Shown one piece after another: positions 54,324 through 63,499 of a stretch of DNA of 64,000 nucleotides (the first letter of the stretch is position 1; each line of letters opens with the position of its first letter). The position numbers and the translations under genes are program-made. Source of the DNA: Lachnospiraceae bacterium UBA3804 (GTDB lineage Bacteria > Bacillota > Clostridia > Lachnospirales > Lachnospiraceae); assembly GCA_002368665.1 (NCBI GenBank), contig DFEK01000011.1, positions 62,001-126,000 on the forward strand, read 5' to 3'. The notes beneath the pieces were generated by a model. That model ran no database searches. It was not told the origin of the DNA and saw only the letters and a list, made by a program, of their open reading frames with translations.

Positions 54324-55010
54324 TTATCGATATTTCCAAATCACATAGATTGCTCTTAAGCCATCTTTAAAGCCTATCTTCTTTCCCTCTTCATTCGTTC
54401 TGGGGTTATAGGAAATAGGAACTTCATGGATTTTAATCTTCATTTTGGAAATCTTGGACGTAATCTCCGGTTCAAAACCAAAGCGATTCTCCACCAAATC
54501 CACAGACTGGATAATCTCTCTTTTAAAGGCCTTATAGCAGGTCTCCATATCCGTCAGTTTCTGATGGGTGAACATATTGGAAAGGCCGGTCAGAAAACGG
54601 TTCGCCATCCGGTTAGCCAGATATCCTTTGCGCTTGCGGTTTAAGAATCTGGAACCATATACAACCTGATATTCCCCATTAAAAATCGGGTTAACAATCC
54701 TCGGATATTCGTTCGGATCATACTCATGATCGGCATCCTGAATAATGACCACATCCCCGGTTGCTTCGCTAAAACCGGTTCTGAGCGCAGCTCCCTTGCC
54801 CATGTTTTTCTCATGGTAAACGATCTTGCTGACTAAGGGCTTAATCTTTTCTTCCAGAATCCTTCTTGTATCATCCGTGGAACAATCCTCCACAACGATG
54901 ATCTCTTTATTCTCAATCGGAGAGTCAAGCACTCGCCGGACCAGGGATTCTATATTCTGTTCTTCGTTGTAGCAGGGAATAACAATCGACAGTTTATTTG
55001 ATTTATCCAT
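54324..55010 (-). CDS. GT2 polyprenyl-phosphate sugar synthase (DPM1-like)
   Basis: 228 residues, the length of soluble dolichyl-phosphate mannose synthases. Marks are LSIVIPCYNEEQNIESLVRR, VVEDCSTDDTRRILEE, QDADHEYDPNEYPRIVNP, and GSRFLNRKRKGYLANRMANR. It moves a sugar from a nucleotide to undecaprenyl phosphate on the cytoplasmic face, giving a donor for GT-C enzymes outside. Four such GT-C genes lie nearby. It begins the operon to 50252, and follows the terminator of pseB. Confidence 0.9.
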   Translation of the reverse strand: MDKSNKLSIVIPCYNEEQNIESLVRRVLDSPIENKEIIVVEDCSTDDTRRILEEKIKPLVSKIVYHEKNMGKGAALRTGFSEATGDVVIIQDADHEYDPNEYPRIVNPIFNGEYQVVYGSRFLNRKRKGYLANRMANRFLTGLSNMFTHQKLTDMETCYKAFKREIIQSVDLVENRFGFEPEITSKISKMKIKIHEVPISYNPRTNEEGKKIGFKDGLRAIYVIWKYR

Positions 55011-55077
55011 GTATGCTCCTTTGGGTATGTCTGTACGTTGATATTATACAACATATTCCAGGTAAAAACAGTAAAAA

Positions 55078-55102
55078 ACGGGTCCGTTATGAACGGGCCC
55101 GT
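55078..55102 (-). terminator. terminator after the pseB-like gene
   Basis: The stem ACGGG(C)CCGTT pairs with AACGG(A)CCCGT over about 11 positions with one mismatch, followed by TTTTTTAC on the minus strand. It separates the PseB-like gene from the operon starting at 55010. Confidence 0.8.
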
Positions 55103-55123
55103 AAATCTGTCTCGAGTAATCTC

Positions 55124-56131
55124 TTAGTGCTTTCCAATCTCCTCTTTCAGTCTCTGCTGAATCTCTTCCACCGTTAACCACTGCGTATTGTTTCCGGAGG
55201 AATAGGAGAATCCGTCTTCCACCTTTTTGCCGGTGGGGTTCGGGGCTTTTCTGTTGGCCCAAACCATCTGCGGATAGATGATGAAGTGGTTGTCGTATTC
55301 GTAAGTGGTCATGGAGTCTTCGGTGGTAATCATGATTTCATGAAGTTTCTCACCTTCGCGGATGCCGACCTCGGGCATTTCGCAGCCGGGGAGCATTGCC
55401 TGTGCAAGATCCGTAATCTTAAAGGACGGAATCTTGGAGATAAAGGTTTCACCACCTTTGGCTTCTTCAAGAGCCTTAATGACAAGTTTTACGCCCTCGT
55501 CAAGACTAATCCAGAAGCGGGTCATACGATAATCGGTAATCGGAAGTTTGCTTTCGCCCTTGTCAATCAGTTCCTGGAAGAAAGGAATAACGGAGCCGCG
55601 GCTTCCAGCTACGTTTCCGTAACGCACGATGGAGAAGGAAATGTCCTTATCGCCCGCATACGCATTCGCTGCGATAAAAAGCTTGTCGGAAACAAGTTTT
55701 GTGCCACCGTATAAGTTTACGGGGTTAACTGCCTTATCTGTGGAAAGGGCTACAACCTTCTTTACGCCTTTATCCAGAGCAGCTTCGATGATGTTCTGTG
55801 CACCATGGATGTTGGTCTTGATGGCCTCGTTGGGATTGTATTCGCAGGCAGGAACCTGTTTCATTGCTGCTGCATGAATCACGTAGTCCACGCCTTCGAA
55901 GGCACGGTAGAGGCGGTCAACATCTCTGACATCGCCAATAAAGAAACGCAGGCATGCGGATTTCTCCGGATAGAGGCGTTTCATTTTGTTCTGCATGTTG
56001 AACTGCTTGAATTCATCACGGGAATAGATGATAATTTTCTTCGGGTTGTAGTTCTCAAGAACATATTCCACGAAACGATTGCCGAAGGAACCGGTTCCGC
56101 CGGTAACTAAGATGGTTTTATTGTTTAACAT
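55124..56131 (-). CDS. pseB: UDP-N-acetylglucosamine 4,6-dehydratase (PseB/FlaA1 type)
   Basis: 335 residues of the expected length. Marks are TGGTGSFGNRFVEYVLEN at the NAD site, HAAAMKQVPACEYNP, LSTDKAVNPVNLYGGTKL (active site, with the TDK and YxxxK region), GSRGSVIPFFQELI, and the late EGEKLHEIMITTEDS. The enzyme makes a 4-keto-6-deoxy sugar, the first step to pseudaminic acid or to AltNAc-type sugars. The remaining pathway genes are not in the window, so the final sugar is unclear. It has its own promoter and terminator. Confidence 0.85.
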   Translation of the reverse strand: MLNNKTILVTGGTGSFGNRFVEYVLENYNPKKIIIYSRDEFKQFNMQNKMKRLYPEKSACLRFFIGDVRDVDRLYRAFEGVDYVIHAAAMKQVPACEYNPNEAIKTNIHGAQNIIEAALDKGVKKVVALSTDKAVNPVNLYGGTKLVSDKLFIAANAYAGDKDISFSIVRYGNVAGSRGSVIPFFQELIDKGESKLPITDYRMTRFWISLDEGVKLVIKALEEAKGGETFISKIPSFKITDLAQAMLPGCEMPEVGIREGEKLHEIMITTEDSMTTYEYDNHFIIYPQMVWANRKAPNPTGKKVEDGFSYSSGNNTQWLTVEEIQQRLKEEIGKH

Positions 56132-56173
56132 AGTGTTTTCTCCGATGGATTATTGATTTCACAAACTTTAATC

Positions 56174-56202
56174 ATTCTATCACAGAGCGGGAATTTCTTC
56201 AA
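56174..56202 (-). promoter_or_regulatory. promoter of the pseB-like gene
   Basis: On the minus strand -35 TTGAAG (56197-56202) and -10 TAGAAT (56174-56179) are 17 bases apart. The -35 overlaps the 3' end of the split DUF6020-type gene. Confidence 0.7.
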
Positions 56203-57815
56203 GATTTGGGCTGATCCGTTGATTTCCTTTTAAAGTTGACATTAAGAAGCATAGCCGTCATCAAGGGAAAAGCGGCCAAAACATGATATGTATACCTTGC
56301 TATACACAGCGGTCCGAGGAACAAAGTCGCAAAATAACAGAGGCTTAAAAGCGGTATCAGGACGGACTTCTTGTTTTTCCTCAACGCCAAAGCAAAGGCA
56401 AACATCGTCAGGCAAAGCCAAAGAATTATTCCTCTTGAAAATACCGGCAGGGAGGTTCCTTTCGCAAGTTTACGATAGATATCATATGCCCGTGAAAATC
56501 TGTCCACACGGATAAACGGATAATTCTCATCCAAAATCGCATAGTCTTCAATGTAAGGTGTTATCGAGAAGGAATCATATGATTCGGAGAACGGATACCA
56601 GTAAGGGCTGTATTGAACCAGGTAAGCCTTTATGTAAGACTTCGGATACTTTGCCCCCAGACGCAGCCACAGTTTAATGAACCCCGTAAAATCCTGTTCA
56701 AGGACTTCATCATTCACATCCTTCTTTACCGGATCTGCGATATGAGAATTGTATTTCGAAAGACTCTCAAGCGGGATAAACCTGTTTATACCGTTAAGTT
56801 CCTCTTCCGTAAGTGACCCGTTTTGATCTCTGTAAACACAGCCGATCTGCTGGATCGGAACGCTCAGCATTTCTTTTCTCTCCGTTTCTTTGATGCCGAG
56901 AATTCAGTATAGTATTTTATCAACCAGGATAAACGCCAAAAGTATCGCTGCGCCGGCTATCAATATTGTTTTCCTGCGTTTCTTCCACAGAATAAAAACA
57001 ATTATCCCGAACGGAATCAACGCATAAATCATGTTGTTTCGAAACAAACAGGAAAGAAACGTAAAGATACTGATCAGCACAATACGTTTTCGGGTAAATC
57101 CTTCCTTAGAGCCTTCATAAACATAAACACATACAAGCAGGAAGCACATCGTAAACCATGCGTCTTTAATCGGCGAAAATGAAAAGAGCTGAAATGTCGG
57201 ATTGCATGCAAAGAATAAGAATGCAATGAGACTTAAGATATCATTTCGGGTTTCCTTCCAAACAGAATGTACCACTCGGCCATATACCAGGGATGTAAGT
57301 ACTATCTGTGTAACCGAATATACAGCAATAGCTCTAAGCCCTCCTTGGGTGGCATTTTCAATCGACCTGCAGGCTCCCCATATGAATGTATGAAGCGGAG
57401 GATGATGCTTGGTGAAAGGATCAATTCCCATGATCATTTTGTTCTGAAACAGGATGTCATAGCACCATGTTCCGGGATAATAAACCATGTAAACAAGCAT
57501 AAACGACAGTAATATTAACAAAGCCGGAACATACGGATTATGGCAAAACTTCGGAAGAAATGAGACTTCTTTTACCGAACGGTTCTTCAGTAAAAGCAAA
57601 AGAATATAGGTTAACACACTAAGTAACAGAAAAAGAAGCGGCCATAAATAGAATACCCGGCCATTCTGCTTCAGCGAAACGAAATCAGGAAGGCAGCCCT
57701 GTTCATAGACCACCTTCCCGCATTCAACGGCCAAAAGGAAAAGAAAAGAGTAAACCAAAGCGAAAATCGCCAAATCCTTATTCTCTCTTAAGTTTGTAAA
57801 GACTTTACGAAGCAA
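56199..57815 (-). pseudogene. DUF6020-type polytopic membrane protein split by one in-frame stop
   Basis: From a TTG at 57815 (after GAGGGGG) a frame of 303 codons ends at a TGA at 56904-56906. The same frame then continues without a break (ILGIKETERKEM) into a further 234 codons to 56199, so a single base change would restore 538 residues. The first part has about nine helices, with YYPGTWCYDILFQNK, KHHPPLHTFIWGACRS and FSFSPIKDAWFTMCFLLV, and the second carries VPIQQIGCVYRDQNG, YNSHIADPVKKDVN and a last pair of helices. These match the DUF6020 layout as I remember it. The second part could be translated from the ATG at 56870, but has no strong site. Confidence 0.8.
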
Positions 57816-57839
57816 TCGAATGATCCCCCTCTCACCACA

Positions 57840-58877
57840 TCAGAAGCACTTCTTCTCATGTGTCTGCTTGCAGTTTGCAAGATTCTCGCATTTATAGCAG
57901 ACTTCGTTCGAGCAGGTGTCGCGCTCGAAGAACTCACGGACATTATTCAGCGTGGTATCCGCAATATTTGCAAGAGCTTCATTGGTTAAGAATGCCTGGT
58001 GTGAAGTAAGGATCACATTCGGCATCGAGATTAAGCGTGCCAGGATATCATCGTTTACGATGTGGTTCGAGTAGTCATGGAAGAAGACATTCGACTCTTC
58101 TTCATATACATCCAGACAGGCAGCGCCGATCTTACGCTCTTTAATGCCCTCCAAGAGTGCCTCAGAATCAATCAGTGCACCACGGGAGGTGTTGATCAGG
58201 ACAACACCCTTCTTCATCTTCGCAATGCTGTCGGGGTTGACCATATGACGGTTTTCATCGGTTAACGGGCAGTGGAAGGAAATGATATCCGCTCTTTGCC
58301 ATAACTCGTCCAGTTCCACGTATTCGATTCCGGAGTCTTTCGCCGGAAATTTGTCGAATGCGATTACATGCATGCCAAACCCACGACATATGTCGATGAA
58401 GATTCTGCCGATTTTACCGGTTCCTACCACGCCGACCGTTTTGCCGTGCAGATCAAATCCAGTCATTCCGTTTAAGCTGAAATTAAAATCTCTCGTTCGA
58501 ATAAATGCCTTATGGATTCGACGGATGGAGGTAAGAAGCATCGCCATAGCATGCTCCGCCACCGCATACGGTGAATAGGCAGGAACGCGGACGATATGGA
58601 TCTTGCCATAGGCATACTCGATATCGACATTGTTGTAGCCTGCGCAACGAAGGGCGATGAGTTTAATGCCCATTGCGGTTAGTTTGTCGATTACCGTACG
58701 GTTCACGTCGTCGTTTACGAAAACGCAGACCACGTCATATCCTTCCGCCAGTTTACAGGTATCCTCCGTAAGGCGTGTATCGAGATATGTGATCTCATAT
58801 TCACCTTTGTTGGATTCGATGAAAGACTGACGGTCGTAGTCTTTGGCATCGAAGAATGCGATTTTGATTTTATTCAT
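57840..58877 (-). CDS. D-lactate dehydrogenase family (D-2-hydroxyacid dehydrogenase) with Cys-rich tail
   Basis: 345 residues from the ATG at 58877 after AAAGGAG. Marks are LRCAGYNNVDIEYAYGKI, the NAD loop VGVVGTGKIGRIFIDICRGF, the catalytic Arg in LINTSRGALIDSEALLEG, Glu in CLDVYEEESNVFF, and His in VILTSHQAFLTNEALANI. It reduces pyruvate to D-lactate or a related 2-keto acid. The last 24 residues carry five Cys (CSNEVCYKCENLANCKQTHE), which is unusual and may bind a metal or cluster. It lies 10 bases after ald, so alanine can be deaminated and the pyruvate reduced. Confidence 0.88.
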   Translation of the reverse strand: MNKIKIAFFDAKDYDRQSFIESNKGEYEITYLDTRLTEDTCKLAEGYDVVCVFVNDDVNRTVIDKLTAMGIKLIALRCAGYNNVDIEYAYGKIHIVRVPAYSPYAVAEHAMAMLLTSIRRIHKAFIRTRDFNFSLNGMTGFDLHGKTVGVVGTGKIGRIFIDICRGFGMHVIAFDKFPAKDSGIEYVELDELWQRADIISFHCPLTDENRHMVNPDSIAKMKKGVVLINTSRGALIDSEALLEGIKERKIGAACLDVYEEESNVFFHDYSNHIVNDDILARLISMPNVILTSHQAFLTNEALANIADTTLNNVREFFERDTCSNEVCYKCENLANCKQTHEKKCF

Positions 58878-58887
58878 GTTGACTCCT

Positions 58888-60000
58888 TTATGCCAAACAT
58901 CCGCTAAGCTCAGTGAACTCATAGCCATGTGCGTCCGCTACATTTTTGTTGGTCAGCTTGCCAAGGTAGCAGTTCACGCCGGAAGCGATTGCCGGATTGG
59001 TGCATGCCTTCTCAAGGCCTTCGTTTGCAATGGCAAGACCGTAACGAAGTGTTGCGTTGGTCAATGCGATTGTAGAAGTTCTCGGAACCGCGCCTGGCAT
59101 ATTGCCTACGCAGTAATGAACGACACCGTCTTCAATATATACGGGATCATCATGTGTAGTTACATGGGAGGATTCTCCGCAACCTCCCTGGTCGATGGCA
59201 ACATCCACGAATACCGCACCATCCTTCATTTCAGGCAGGTATTTTTTCTTGAATAACTTCGGTGTGGAACCACCGGGAATCAGTACGGAACCGATCACAA
59301 GGTCTGCATCGATGACTGCCTTCTCGATGTTGGAATCGGAAGAATACAATGTCTGGATATGTGCTCCGAACATGTTGTCCAGTTCCTCGAGTCTCTTTAA
59401 GTTCACATCAAGAATGGTAACATTCGCACCCATACCGACTGCGATCTTGCAGGCATTCATACCTACGGTACCGCCACCAAGGATCACTACATTCGCCTTC
59501 GGGGTTCCCGGAACACCGGCAAGAAGAATTCCTTCGCCGCCGAACTTCTTCTCAAGGTACTTTGCGCCTTCCTGAATGGAAAGACGACCTGCAATCTGGC
59601 TCATCGGAGCAAGACACGGAAGGGAACGATCCTTCTCTTGAATGGTCTCATATGCGACTGCTTTCACCTTGCCCGCAAGGAGCGCATCCGTCTGTTCTTT
59701 GTCTGCTGCCAGGTGAAGATAGGTATAAAGAATCAATCCCTCATGGAAGAGTTCATATTCACTCTCTAAGGGTTCTTTGACCTTGATCATCATATCCACA
59801 AGATGCCATACATCCGCTGCATTATCAATTAAAGATGCTCCTGCATCCACATATTCATTATCCGAGAAACCGGAGCCTACGCCGGCGCCTTTTTCCATAT
59901 ACACATGATGGCCTGCTGCCACATAGGACTTTACATTGTCCGGGGTAAGACCCACACGGAATTCATTGTTTTTGATCTCTTTGACACAACCGATTTTCAT
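58888..60000 (-). CDS. ald: alanine dehydrogenase
   Basis: 370 residues, the normal length. Family marks are CVKEIKNNEFRVGLTPDN at the N-terminus with the pyruvate-binding RVGLTP, MIKVKEP, the catalytic His in YTYLHLAADKEQTD, and the NAD loop VVILGGGTVGMNACKIAVGM. It interconverts L-alanine and pyruvate plus ammonia with NAD in the cytoplasm. It starts the ald, D-lactate dehydrogenase, DUF6020-type unit behind the promoter at 60041-60067. Confidence 0.95.
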   Translation of the reverse strand: MKIGCVKEIKNNEFRVGLTPDNVKSYVAAGHHVYMEKGAGVGSGFSDNEYVDAGASLIDNAADVWHLVDMMIKVKEPLESEYELFHEGLILYTYLHLAADKEQTDALLAGKVKAVAYETIQEKDRSLPCLAPMSQIAGRLSIQEGAKYLEKKFGGEGILLAGVPGTPKANVVILGGGTVGMNACKIAVGMGANVTILDVNLKRLEELDNMFGAHIQTLYSSDSNIEKAVIDADLVIGSVLIPGGSTPKLFKKKYLPEMKDGAVFVDVAIDQGGCGESSHVTTHDDPVYIEDGVVHYCVGNMPGAVPRTSTIALTNATLRYGLAIANEGLEKACTNPAIASGVNCYLGKLTNKNVADAHGYEFTELSGCLA

Positions 60001-60031
60001 TTATGAACCCTCCTCAATGGTGAAATAAAAA

Positions 60032-60067
60032 TACAGAGATATTATAACATAAATCTCTGTACTTTAA
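60032..60067 (-). promoter_or_regulatory. ald promoter overlapping a terminator-like inverted repeat
   Basis: On the minus strand a 9-bp inverted repeat TACAGAGAT (60053-60061) with ATCTCTGTA (60032-60040) spans an extended -10 (TGT-TATAAT, hexamer 60041-60046). It is followed by TTTTTATTT. A weak -35 TGTTAA lies 17 bases upstream (about 60062-60069). The repeat can end the transcript of the upstream membrane gene and at the same time mark a control site for ald. Confidence 0.6.
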
Positions 60068-60085
60068 CATTCTTTATGTTAGTTT

Positions 60086-61735
60086 TCATGGTTTATTCAT
60101 GTAGACGAGAATCATTCTGTCATCTTCATATTTTACCATTCCGGCATCCATAATGTCCTTTTCTTTGGCAAGAATTGCATTAGACTTTGCTTCCGCTTCT
60201 TTGTCGATTAACAGAACCGGTCTGGCCTTCGGATCAAGATCCGGAAAAAGCTCATCGATTTCGTTCAACGAGTCTATCAAATAGACTTCCTTTTCCGCCA
60301 TGGCCAGCTTTGTCGGAGGATTAATCGGAATGCTGTACGTAAAAGAGAAATATACTTCATCAAACTCTGCCGTTTCATACAGCACCCGCTCCACATCGTA
60401 TCCCCATTTTTCGTCTCGAATGCGCACAAACGCTTTTGCCCCGTAAGGGAAGCGGATGAATGCCCCGAATATAACAAGGGAAAGCAGGAACCAGACCAGG
60501 GTATGTGCATTCTTCCGGTCGAAGATTTTACTGAGAATCATCGTGAATAACAGGATCGTACCAACAAAGAGGAGGCCGACTTTCAGCATGGAGAATTCAT
60601 GCTGGGCCGAATGGTTTCTGAAAATCAGTATCTGCGCAACGGCTGCCACCCAGACACAGGAAAGAAGCGAGATTTCGTTATCCGCAAAGAAGTCTTTCAC
60701 TTTGCCTTTCAGTAACAGCACGACCACCAGGATAATCATCACTGTCCATAAGCCAAGGAAAACAAACATTAACGGTTTCCATCCCCCGAACAGGCTGTTG
60801 GCCATGTTGTTCAGAATGCCGATCATTGCTCCCTGTCCCTGTTCGTCCAGGGAACTTACCCGCACGATGAAGCGTTCCTTAAGGAAGGCTAAGAAGTTAT
60901 CGGTATACTGAAGCTGCCAAACGAACAGGCTTACGGAGAGTCCCACGGGAAGGATGTAGCATAGTGCATTTCCCACGGTTTTCTTTGTGCCTTTATGCCC
61001 CAGAATGTCCCGCAGCAGTTGAAATACGAAAAGAAAGAACAGGAAAATCCAGAAGAAGTAATCCGTCATCATTCCACAGACAAACAGAATGAGTTCAACG
61101 GTTCTGATCACCGGTTTCTTCTTCGTGATCCATAAATATTCCAGCAGTGAAACAAGAACGATGAAAAAGAGAACAATCTGGTCGGAAAAGAAGGTATTGA
61201 CCATGTACCAGGCATTTACCGGTACCAGTGACCACACTGCCGCAGTCAGATATCCCAGAACGGCTCTTCTGACCGGTGCTTCGGAAAGTTGAAAGCGCTC
61301 CGCGCCCAGGAAGAAATAGACGAATAGTGAGACCAATGCTGCTTCCAGGAGGAACAAAAGTGTCGCCACCCGTTTAACACCGGAGACAAAAACATGGTTT
61401 TTGCCCGTTGCCTTCGTGCACAGATATACAAGCATTACGTTTCCGGGCGGATAACTGAGATAAGGCGTACGGCTTAACGCATCCGGATGTTCGATGGACC
61501 TGAAGGATTCATAGCTGGTAAACCGGTCTTCTGTCACACCATCATAAAACCAGTTATTCACGAACTTAATCATGGAACCGGTCAGCCAGCAGTTCGCTCC
61601 GCCGAGATTGTTGTAATCAATGGGTATGTATTTGCGATAGGTGATGACAAATGTTAAGCACACCAATAGAACCATTATCGCGGGAGCAATGATGAATATG
61701 GCACGTTTCCCCCCGGTCTGCGACTTTTCCGTCAT
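60086..61735 (-). CDS. polytopic membrane protein, GT-C glycosyltransferase-like
   Basis: 549 residues, about 12 helices, with a soluble C-terminal 110 residues. An early loop contains NLGGANCWLTGSMIKFVNNW and LSYPPGNVMLVYLCTKATG, the YPPG being common in GT-C enzymes, and a later loop IFRNHSAQHEFSMLKVGL. No DE or DD pair at the usual place was found, so the activity is uncertain. Its ATG overlaps the stop of the small membrane gene at 61732 by four bases. Confidence 0.7.
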   Translation of the reverse strand: MTEKSQTGGKRAIFIIAPAIMVLLVCLTFVITYRKYIPIDYNNLGGANCWLTGSMIKFVNNWFYDGVTEDRFTSYESFRSIEHPDALSRTPYLSYPPGNVMLVYLCTKATGKNHVFVSGVKRVATLLFLLEAALVSLFVYFFLGAERFQLSEAPVRRAVLGYLTAAVWSLVPVNAWYMVNTFFSDQIVLFFIVLVSLLEYLWITKKKPVIRTVELILFVCGMMTDYFFWIFLFFLFVFQLLRDILGHKGTKKTVGNALCYILPVGLSVSLFVWQLQYTDNFLAFLKERFIVRVSSLDEQGQGAMIGILNNMANSLFGGWKPLMFVFLGLWTVMIILVVVLLLKGKVKDFFADNEISLLSCVWVAAVAQILIFRNHSAQHEFSMLKVGLLFVGTILLFTMILSKIFDRKNAHTLVWFLLSLVIFGAFIRFPYGAKAFVRIRDEKWGYDVERVLYETAEFDEVYFSFTYSIPINPPTKLAMAEKEVYLIDSLNEIDELFPDLDPKARPVLLIDKEAEAKSNAILAKEKDIMDAGMVKYEDDRMILVYMNKP

Positions 61736-62565
61736 CTTTCTGTCCCCACAATGCTCTTTCTGATCTTACCTCTTACAATCAATCCGAAACTTGCATAGAA
61801 CACAATCGTTAGCGTAAGGAAAATCAGCACAAACCAGTTGATCTCTTCCCTCCACTTCAACACGACCGTAGCACCGGAGAAAAGAAGGGCAAGCGCCGGA
61901 TACACGAAAGAAAACGATGTGACACCCGTATCATAGAAGCGGTACAACATAATTCCAAAGACCGGAACCAGAACAAATACCGCAGCAAATTCAACGGCAA
62001 AGAAGATTGCCCTCATGGGCATATCCTGAAATGAAATGTAGCTTACGGGTACCGCCATCGCAAGGAGTGTCAGATAGATTACCGATACAATGGAAGCAAA
62101 CGAAAGTGTCTTTGCTTTGGATGCGGCAACTTCGCTTCCGGATTCTTTGGCAAGGCGTTTCGCTTCCCTGCAACACTCAATCGTTCGAATAGCCATCGAA
62201 AGAATCAGAAAACCATATGCCACGAACTGAACCGGTGCAATCGTAAAGCCCGTATGCATCATACCACCATAGAGGATCGCCATGGCCGCCATGACTACTT
62301 TGCGATTATTTGCTCTGTAATCATACTCCCTGCTTGTAAAGACGGATGCAAACATCTTCGGGAGGACGATAATCATCATTACCACCCCTGCCACCAGGCT
62401 TACCGCAGTTATTCCATATGCGATATAGTTGAAGACATTACCGGATATTAAAGCGTATTCTCCACCGTGATTCCAGCTTAAGATAACCGCAAGAAGGCGC
62501 TCTGCGAAAAGGATGAGGAAATACAGGATTAAACTGATCAATTTGAATTTGGATAGTAGTTTCAT
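61732..62565 (-). CDS. polytopic membrane protein of unknown function
   Basis: 277 residues, starting after AAAGGAG, with seven or eight helices and short loops. A charged loop near the middle (CCREAKRLAKESGSEVAASK) probably faces the cytoplasm. No family was recognised. It is coupled to the GT-C-like gene by a four-base overlap, so the two likely work together at the membrane. Confidence 0.7.
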   Translation of the reverse strand: MKLLSKFKLISLILYFLILFAERLLAVILSWNHGGEYALISGNVFNYIAYGITAVSLVAGVVMMIIVLPKMFASVFTSREYDYRANNRKVVMAAMAILYGGMMHTGFTIAPVQFVAYGFLILSMAIRTIECCREAKRLAKESGSEVAASKAKTLSFASIVSVIYLTLLAMAVPVSYISFQDMPMRAIFFAVEFAAVFVLVPVFGIMLYRFYDTGVTSFSFVYPALALLFSGATVVLKWREEINWFVLIFLTLTIVFYASFGLIVRGKIRKSIVGTER

Positions 62566-62737
62566 GATGGCTCCTTTGGAGTGGGATGGTAATACGCCTT
62601 ATGCATATAATAACATTCTTATTTCAAAAAGTATCTATATTTCTGAAATAACGGTATCATTTTCCTTCCCTTATTTCAAATACTCCCTTAATAATTATCT
62701 CCCGGGTACCTCTATTTAAACTTTCAAACGAGCTCTC

Positions 62738-62778
62738 TTGAAAAGCTAAAAATTATCCCGTATAATGTATATACATTA
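62738..62778 (+). promoter_or_regulatory. MazEF-type promoter with palindromic operator
   Basis: On the plus strand -35 TTGAAA (62738-62743) and -10 TATAAT (62761-62766) are 17 bases apart. A perfect 16-bp palindrome TAATGTATATACATTA (62763-62778) covers the -10 and the start of transcription. This is the arrangement expected for autorepression by the antitoxin. Confidence 0.8.
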
Positions 62779-62797
62779 ATACATGGGAGGACTCATC

Positions 62798-63040
62798 ATG
62801 GACCAGGTAGCAATCAGAGCATGGGGAAACAGCCAGGGAATCAGAATTCCGAAAGACATATTGGATCAGTTGCAGCTCAAAGTTTCGGATATCCTTGAAA
62901 TCGAAATCGAAAACGACGCCATTGTTCTGCGCAAGCAGTTTAAGCATAAAACCTTCGAAGAAAGACTTGCCGAATACAACGGCAAAATCAGCGCCTGCGA
63001 TTTCGATTGGGGCAATCCGAAAGGAAAGGAGTTACTGTGA
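62798..63040 (+). CDS. mazE: MazE-like antitoxin (AbrB-type DNA-binding)
   Basis: 80 residues from the ATG at 62798, seven bases after GGGAGG; the frame opens earlier but has no site there. The N-terminal 45 residues form an AbrB/MazE swapped-hairpin domain (IRAWGNSQGIRIPKDILDQL, then DILEIEIENDAIVLRK). The C-terminal third is acidic and helical, of the kind that wraps around a MazF toxin. It should repress the palindrome just upstream. The toxin start overlaps its stop by one base (TGATG). Confidence 0.85.
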   Translation: MDQVAIRAWGNSQGIRIPKDILDQLQLKVSDILEIEIENDAIVLRKQFKHKTFEERLAEYNGKISACDFDWGNPKGKELL

Positions 63041-63348
63041 TGCAATTCTGTCAGGGAGATATTATCAAGATAAACAACTACAAGAAGCAGTTGTTTGTTG
63101 TAGTGAGCAAAAACGCATTTATCAAAGCCACAGGCATGTTTCATGTCTGCCCTTATATCAAGGATTATCCCGCCGGCCCTGTCCATATTCCGGCAACCGG
63201 CAACCACGGAACAGCCGGAACCGTCATTTGCGAACAAATCAAGGCAATCGATCCTTCTTCACGTGCCTGCAGCAAAACTGACTACCTGTCATATAAAGAT
63301 ATTATGAATGTATCGGATACGATACAGGGGATTTTTGAGTATGATTAA
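63040..63348 (+). CDS. mazF: MazF/PemK-like toxin
   Basis: 102 residues from the ATG at 63040, preceded by AAAGGAG. The start QGDIIKINNYKKQLFVVVSK has the PemK/MazF fold marks, with N-terminal strand pairing and a VVxSK pocket. TAGTVICEQIKAIDPSSRAC matches the end strand of the family. MazF enzymes cut mRNA at short sequences. The gene follows its antitoxin without a gap. The usual Arg in the first part of the active site is replaced by neighbouring Lys, so activity should be tested. Confidence 0.8.
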   Translation: MQFCQGDIIKINNYKKQLFVVVSKNAFIKATGMFHVCPYIKDYPAGPVHIPATGNHGTAGTVICEQIKAIDPSSRACSKTDYLSYKDIMNVSDTIQGIFEYD

Positions 63349-63447
63349 AAAAGAGTCACACCTAATCCTTAACCGGTTCTGCATAATTGCAGGAGTGACG
63401 GTTCCGACTCGATGATAAAATAAAAACTGACCGGGCGAAGAAACCAC

Positions 63448-63476
63448 GAGGTTGGCTATTCAAGCCAACCTCTTTT
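63448..63476 (+). terminator. terminator after the MazEF-like pair
   Basis: A 10-bp stem GAGGTTGGCT/AGCCAACCTC with loop ATTCA, followed by TTTTAAT, about 100 bases after the toxin stop. Between them lies a weakly structured stretch (63349-63447) with no frame or RNA I can name. Confidence 0.75.
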
Positions 63477-63499
63477 AATCTCATTCTATTCGAAACCGG

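Noticed and set aside
56870..56906. TGA read as tryptophan (alternative code)
   Set aside because: TGA is used as a normal stop elsewhere in this window (for example at the mazE end and at several ATGA overlaps), so a mutation in this one gene is simpler.
63349..63447. Possible tRNA or T-arm-like sequence after the toxin gene
   Set aside because: A GAGTC/GACTC pair and a GGTTCCGACTC stretch are present, but no anticodon arm or D-arm fits.
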